A stretch of DNA of 64,000 nucleotides from Chloroflexota bacterium (lineage in GTDB: Bacteria > Chloroflexota > Anaerolineae > Anaerolineales > Anaerolineaceae): NCBI GenBank assembly GCA_021825925.1, contig JAKAFP010000002.1:372001-436000 (forward strand), given 5' to 3'. Shown piece by piece: positions 60,106 through 64,000 of the stretch. The notes beneath the pieces were generated by a model. That model saw only the letters and a list, made by a program, of their open reading frames with translations, was not told the DNA's origin and did not search any database. A program made the position numbers and the translations under genes. Position 1 is the first letter of the stretch, and every line of letters starts with the position of its first letter.

Positions 60106-60510
60106 ATGAAAATACTTGTCATTGATGATGATCCTGCAATGACCGACCTACTCAAATTAATATTGGTATCCACCGACGCTGAAGTATTCACTGCAAATTC
60201 TGGGGCTGAAGGGCTGAAGAAACTAAAAGAGTCTTCACCTTCAGTTGTTATCCTTGACCTTATGATGCCCGATATGGATGGATGGCAGATGACCACAGAA
60301 ATCCGCAGTTTCAGTTCAGTACCGATCATGATCCTCTCAGTAATTGATAACCCTGGTTTGGTTGCCCGCGCACTGGATGCCGGTGCAGATGATTATCTGA
60401 TCAAACCAGCGCCGAGAAGTGTTTTGATTGCCCACATCAACAACCTCACCCGCCGTCGAACCGCAGTAGACGCCAGTATAGGTTCACTTAATATGATCGG
60501 TGCAGTATAA
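60106..60510 (+). CDS. Single-domain response regulator
   Basis: 134 residues from the ATG at 60106 (site GGAG), shorter than the open frame, which has no start signal upstream. It is a bare receiver: IDDDP (6-10) with acidic pocket, phosphorylation site Asp51 (ILDLMMPDMDG) and the lysine in YLIKPA. No output domain follows. It could receive phosphate from the soluble histidine kinase at 26298-27857 or serve CheY-like, but neither is shown. Its stop and that of the CCA gene are two bases apart and convergent. Confidence 0.92.
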   Translation: MKILVIDDDPAMTDLLKLILVSTDAEVFTANSGAEGLKKLKESSPSVVILDLMMPDMDGWQMTTEIRSFSSVPIMILSVIDNPGLVARALDAGADDYLIKPAPRSVLIAHINNLTRRRTAVDASIGSLNMIGAV

Positions 60511-60511
60511 A

Positions 60512-61894
60512 TTATCCTGAAATAAAACCTTTTTGAAGCTGAGCATCCACCCAGGCCAATGCCTGGGTGTGGTTTTGTATGGTCCCAATAGCTTGTTCTT
60601 CCCGTAATCCATCAAGAATCAGTCCGATACGCGGACCTTGAGGAATGTCAAATTCAAACATCAAATCTCGACCTGTTAATAACAACTTGGGATTAATATA
60701 ATCGGGATTAAAAATCCAGGCTTCAACCAATTTCTGGCAAAACATTGCCAAGGTAGACCAACGATCCGGATTCCATTCCATTGACGACTCGCTGGCGCTC
60801 TCAACAAGAGTCAATAAAGCCATATCCACACCGGCAACACCCATGGATTGATAATAGCGGTAGATAAATTTCCGATCAGGAATTTGCTGAGAGGAAAATT
60901 GGTCAATGATGCAGCATTTGTGTCGGAGACAAACAGATATTTGATCCTGCTCTTCTCGTGAAAGCGCAAGCCCGTCAGCAGCTTTCGAGCCTTCAACTTC
61001 ATCCAAATCCCAGATCAAAGCAATTAACGCATCCAATGCATGGATGGACCGCTCGGATTGATTAACCTGATTTAAGCGATCAAGCAGAAATAATCTGGAC
61101 TCCGAAAAGAGCGAACCAAGAAATGATAATTTGGTATCCTTGGTTTCAACTCCCTTTTTTGCATTGTTCAGAGTATCAATAATCGCTGCAAGCATTTTTA
61201 ATCGTAAATATGCTTGCTTCTTATCAGGAAAACCATTGAGACCAAGATGGGAGAGTATGCCATATTGTTCTAAAAGTTCCAGAGCAATCCATGGTTGATC
61301 AAGCTCCAATATTTTGAAAAGTTCATCCCTTTTTCGTTCTTTGGAAACGATATTCAAACCTTTGACTGCTTCTTTTAAAAGATCAATGGTTTTACTTTCA
61401 AGATTCAACCCGTATTTTACAGCATAGCGGACGGCGCGAATCACCCGCAAGGGGTCATCATTGAAGCTGTTGGTCTTGCAGGGGCGCAGCCATTTTTCTT
61501 TCAAATCAAGGGAACCATTAAGGGGATCAATAACATCCAGGGGGTGATCAAGATCAACTGCCATGGCGTTTATTGTAAAATCCCGCTCAAGCAGATCTTC
61601 TTTAAGGGCAAGCCCTCTCATTTGAGTAAAATCAAAAACGATACGTGCACCCTGATCATTTTTGGCAATCACCCTGCAGGCGTTGCGTTCATCATCCAGC
61701 ATAAAAAATGCGCCAGAAAGTTTCTCAGCCAGTTTTCGGCCAATGATTCTGGGATCGCCAGCACATACAAAATCGAGATCTTGATTGGGCTTGGAAAGTA
61801 TTGCATCTCTGACGGCCCCTCCCACCAGGAAAAGTTGCTCGTCCGGCGGCATCAAAGACCGAATTACAGAAAACTCTTGCGGAAGTGTGATCAA
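60512..61894 (-). CDS. CCA tRNA nucleotidyltransferase/poly(A) polymerase family
   Basis: 460 residues with a TTG start at 61894 (AAGGT upstream). The nucleotidyltransferase head has LVGGAVRD and DLDFV, followed by RDFTINAMA and the ERKRDELFKIL region. It adds or repairs the CCA end of tRNAs. A C-terminal HD-like part is not obvious. It heads a run with hpt and tdk on the minus strand (hpt lies 9 nt upstream in transcription order). Confidence 0.88.
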   Translation of the reverse strand: MITLPQEFSVIRSLMPPDEQLFLVGGAVRDAILSKPNQDLDFVCAGDPRIIGRKLAEKLSGAFFMLDDERNACRVIAKNDQGARIVFDFTQMRGLALKEDLLERDFTINAMAVDLDHPLDVIDPLNGSLDLKEKWLRPCKTNSFNDDPLRVIRAVRYAVKYGLNLESKTIDLLKEAVKGLNIVSKERKRDELFKILELDQPWIALELLEQYGILSHLGLNGFPDKKQAYLRLKMLAAIIDTLNNAKKGVETKDTKLSFLGSLFSESRLFLLDRLNQVNQSERSIHALDALIALIWDLDEVEGSKAADGLALSREEQDQISVCLRHKCCIIDQFSSQQIPDRKFIYRYYQSMGVAGVDMALLTLVESASESSMEWNPDRWSTLAMFCQKLVEAWIFNPDYINPKLLLTGRDLMFEFDIPQGPRIGLILDGLREEQAIGTIQNHTQALAWVDAQLQKGFISG

Positions 61895-61903
61895 TTACCG
61901 ACC

Positions 61904-62464
61904 TTAATCCATGGTTTGATATTTATCCAGGTCCACCACCCCGATAAAGGGAAGATTTCTATAATAATCATCAATATCAAGGCCATACCCAAAAACAAAT
62001 TTATTTGGTATTGAAAACCCTGAATACTTTACAGGGACCTCCACTTCACGCCGTTCAGCTTTATCCAGAAGGGTACACACACACAGACTGGCAGGTTTAC
62101 GAGTGGAAAGGAGTTCTAGGACGGCTTCAATGGTATAACCACTGTCAATAATATCTTCCACCAAAATCACATTACGATCGCGGATGTCAATATTCAAGTC
62201 CAGGGTTATCCGAACGTGTCCGCTGCTCTCTCGATTCCCCACCCCGTAAGAAGAGACTGCCATGAATTCGATGGCATGGGGAATTGAGATTTGCCGCATG
62301 AGATCTGTCAGAAAGAGCACTCCTCCGCGCAGGATGCACACAAGCAATAAATTATCCTGATCAGCGAAATCCTTGCTAATCTCGGCGCCGATTTCGGCAA
62401 TACGTGCCTGTAGTTTGTCTTCAGGAATCAATATTTCGCCAAGGAATTCTCGATAATCTCTCAT
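61904..62464 (-). CDS. hpt: Hypoxanthine phosphoribosyltransferase
   Basis: 186 residues from the ATG at 62464 (site GGAG). The PRPP motif VILVEDIIDSGYT and the LRGGVLFLTDLM loop are typical, as are the C-terminal FVFGYGLD sequences. It salvages hypoxanthine or guanine to IMP or GMP. It is next to tdk in a nucleotide-salvage group. Confidence 0.94.
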   Translation of the reverse strand: MRDYREFLGEILIPEDKLQARIAEIGAEISKDFADQDNLLLVCILRGGVLFLTDLMRQISIPHAIEFMAVSSYGVGNRESSGHVRITLDLNIDIRDRNVILVEDIIDSGYTIEAVLELLSTRKPASLCVCTLLDKAERREVEVPVKYSGFSIPNKFVFGYGLDIDDYYRNLPFIGVVDLDKYQTMD

Positions 62465-62482
62465 TCGGTCTCCAATTAACAA

Positions 62483-63055
62483 TTAATCTCGTGGAACATC
62501 ATGATGCAGACGACAGCGTGCTTCATACATCTCGGATGCCCCGACAATAATAATGGGATCGTTGTAGCGAGCGGGTTTACCATTCACCAATCGTTGTGAC
62601 CTGCTGGCAGGTTCTCCGCATACCATGCAGATGGCTTGAAGTTTCAAAACCTGTTCTGCTTTCGCCATAATAACAGGCATGCTTCCAAAAGGTTCCGCTT
62701 TAAAATTCAGGTCCAAACCGGCTACGATAACTCGAATCCCCTTTTCGGCCATGGTTTCAACCACGTTGGCGATTTCATCATCAAAGAATTGTGCTTCATC
62801 AATTCCAACAACGGTGGTATCCGGTTCAATCAGCGGAAAAATCTGATCAGCTTTTTGAACAGGAGTGGCAGCAAAATCAGAGCCAGCGTGGGAGGTCACT
62901 TTTTCAACGCCGTAACGCAAATCAATCACTGGTTTGAATACCTGAACTTTTTGTTTTGCGATGGTCGCCCTGCGAAGTCTTCTGATCAATTCATCTGTTT
63001 TTCCACAAAACATGGAACCACAAATTACTTCAACACTGCCGGTATGATGGGGCAT
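62483..63055 (-). CDS. tdk: Thymidine kinase
   Basis: 190 residues. The P-loop GSMFCGKT (13-20), [12 protein letters not shown] and the zinc ligands CMVC and the C-terminal RCRLHH match type II thymidine kinases. GGAGG precedes the ATG at 63055. It starts the salvage run tdk-hpt-cca, with 18 nt to hpt. Confidence 0.95.
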   Translation of the reverse strand: MPHHTGSVEVICGSMFCGKTDELIRRLRRATIAKQKVQVFKPVIDLRYGVEKVTSHAGSDFAATPVQKADQIFPLIEPDTTVVGIDEAQFFDDEIANVVETMAEKGIRVIVAGLDLNFKAEPFGSMPVIMAKAEQVLKLQAICMVCGEPASRSQRLVNGKPARYNDPIIIVGASEMYEARCRLHHDVPRD

Positions 63056-63126
63056 GCCATTCCTCCAAAGAGATGATTACTAACATTCTACCTTAATCTG
63101 AGCGGTACGGTTTGTGAATAGATAAT

Positions 63127-63157
63127 AAAAACACCCCCGGTAAATTACCGGAGGTGT
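63127..63157 (-). terminator. Terminator of the L31 fusion gene
   Basis: ACACC-CCGGTAA pairs with TTACCGG-GGTGT with one mismatch around a one-base loop or shorter stem. On the minus strand TTTTATTATC follows. It begins 18 nt after the stop. Confidence 0.8.
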
Positions 63158-63174
63158 CTGTAAATCAATTGTGA

Positions 63175-63651
63175 CTAGACAACAATTTCATCTGCAGCAG
63201 AGGGCAATTCGTAACCCAACTGGCGCAGGCTTTTCTTCATGTCAATCAAGGATTTTCGTCCAAAACCTTCGATGGCGAGCATGCCTGCTTCACCTTCGCC
63301 CATTTTGGCGATCAGCTTGCCAATAGTGTCAAGTCCGGCTTTTTCAAGCGCTTCGGTGGCACGGGAAGGCAGACCAATTTCCTTGACGGAACGATCGGGA
63401 GATACTTTTGAGGTTTCGCGTGCTTTTTTCTCTTCGACATATTCTTGACGAGCTTGAAGCTTCTTGTAGAAGCGATCAACCTGGCCTTCAATGTCAATCA
63501 TACGCTGCTGTTGGCCGGTAAAGAACGGATGGCACTTTGAGCAAACCTCGGTATGAATTTCTTTACGTGTTGAGCCCGTTAACCAGGTGTTTCCGCAAGA
63601 GCAGACCACTTTGGCATCTGGGTAATATGTCGGGTGAATTCCTTTTCTCAT
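63175..63651 (-). CDS. Ribosomal protein L31 fused to an RNA polymerase alpha-CTD-like domain
   Basis: 158 residues, twice the normal L31 length. Residues 1-68 are a zinc-type L31 with [20 protein letters not shown] (C17, C19) and [10 protein letters not shown] (C37, C40). A charged linker (68-86) leads to a domain (86-150) that resembles the RNA polymerase alpha C-terminal domain: [26 protein letters not shown] and [19 protein letters not shown]. In E. coli alpha, that fold contacts UP elements and regulators. The frame is uninterrupted. Followed by the terminator at 63127; rpmA is 68 nt upstream. Confidence 0.85.
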   Translation of the reverse strand: MRKGIHPTYYPDAKVVCSCGNTWLTGSTRKEIHTEVCSKCHPFFTGQQQRMIDIEGQVDRFYKKLQARQEYVEEKKARETSKVSPDRSVKEIGLPSRATEALEKAGLDTIGKLIAKMGEGEAGMLAIEGFGRKSLIDMKKSLRQLGYELPSAADEIVV

Positions 63652-63719
63652 TTCGCTGACCTTTCTGATGTGGTTATTTTTTACAATTGTCTCGAAAGAC
63701 GGATTTGTAAAAACCTGGG

Positions 63720-63983
63720 TTATTCAGAGACAGCTGGTTTTACATGAACCTGTTTCTGACCATTGGGCAGGGTGTCATATTCCACCACGCCTTGAGCAAC
63801 TGCGAACAAAGTATCATCCGTGCCGACCATTACGTTCAAACCCGGTTTGATCTTTGTTCCGCGCTGCCGAACAAGAATGTTGCCTGACAGCACATTTTCT
63901 CCGGCGAATTTTTTTACGCCGAGCCGTTGTGCATTTGAATCACGGCCGTTACGACTAGAGCCACCACCTTTTTTATGTGCCAT
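63720..63983 (-). CDS. rpmA: 50S ribosomal protein L27
   Basis: 87 residues, complete. [20 protein letters not shown] is the classical N terminus and [15 protein letters not shown] the core. It lies at the peptidyl-transferase centre. The upstream gene (usually rplU, L21) is beyond the window edge. The L31 fusion follows 68 nt downstream. Confidence 0.97.
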   Translation of the reverse strand: MAHKKGGGSSRNGRDSNAQRLGVKKFAGENVLSGNILVRQRGTKIKPGLNVMVGTDDTLFAVAQGVVEYDTLPNGQKQVHVKPAVSE

Positions 63984-64000
63984 TCTATCTACTCCACTGT

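Overview
The window looks like a chromosomal segment of a Chloroflexota bacterium, most likely class Anaerolineae. This is an inference from gene content: a CpXC-domain protein, a membrane-anchored YvcK, Hanks-type kinase with FHA signalling, NBR1-type Ig and Thr/Pro-rich C39 secreted proteins, several lipoproteins and no outer-membrane genes. Coding density is high, with 57 genes called. I saw no rRNA, tRNA, CRISPR array, prophage or insertion sequence.

Layout. 1-5400: msrA, then five tandem paralogous genes for small secreted proteins of unknown function on the minus strand, then a nitroreductase. 5400-10320: a chemoreceptor, DegV, a YwbE-like protein and a DEAD-box RNA helicase whose leader carries a terminator-like hairpin. 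10560-14440: a deoxynucleoside kinase and a four-gene envelope operon (ECF sigma, zinc anti-sigma, bactofilin-like membrane protein, lipoprotein). 14450-19950: argS, a cyclic-2,3-diphosphoglycerate-synthetase-like GTPase, obgE, nadD and rpsT. 20080-23880: yvcK-gap-pgk, a central carbon cluster with a perfect palindrome in front of gap. 24170-31250: an AT-rich orphan membrane gene, a class III aminotransferase, a soluble histidine kinase, the CpXC protein, and a divergent FHA-winged-helix regulator and Ser/Thr kinase. 31250-40100 (minus): alr, recJ, an EamA transporter, an AAA ATPase, a glycerophosphodiesterase and a GH3-like secreted protein. 40150-44690 (plus): an SLC13-type transporter, tgt, and an UppP fused to a phosphate-binding-protein-like domain. 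44760-48760: hicAB, a small hypothetical, recA with a LexA-type box, an NBR1-domain lipoprotein and a C39 peptidase. 48870-52200 (minus): mtnA-adenosine kinase-ahcY, a methyl-cycle/methionine-salvage operon. 52330-64000: a second chemoreceptor, a TPR-SLT lipoprotein, ppdK, a lone receiver, CCA transferase, hpt, tdk, and ribosomal proteins L31 (fused to an RNA polymerase alpha-CTD-like domain) and L27.

Findings I rate highest: the five-gene secreted paralogue array, with a paired gain or loss of two cysteines between subfamilies and near-identical cores in two members; the UppP-phosphate-binding fusion; the L31-alphaCTD fusion; the divergent FHA regulator/kinase pair; several promoters placed so close to the start codon that transcripts would be leaderless; terminator-like hairpins inside the leaders of the DEAD-box helicase and mtnA; a 31-nt palindrome repeated exactly at two loci; and 7-nt-period tandem repeats in several intergenic regions. 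All functional statements rest on motif recognition by eye; no database search was run.
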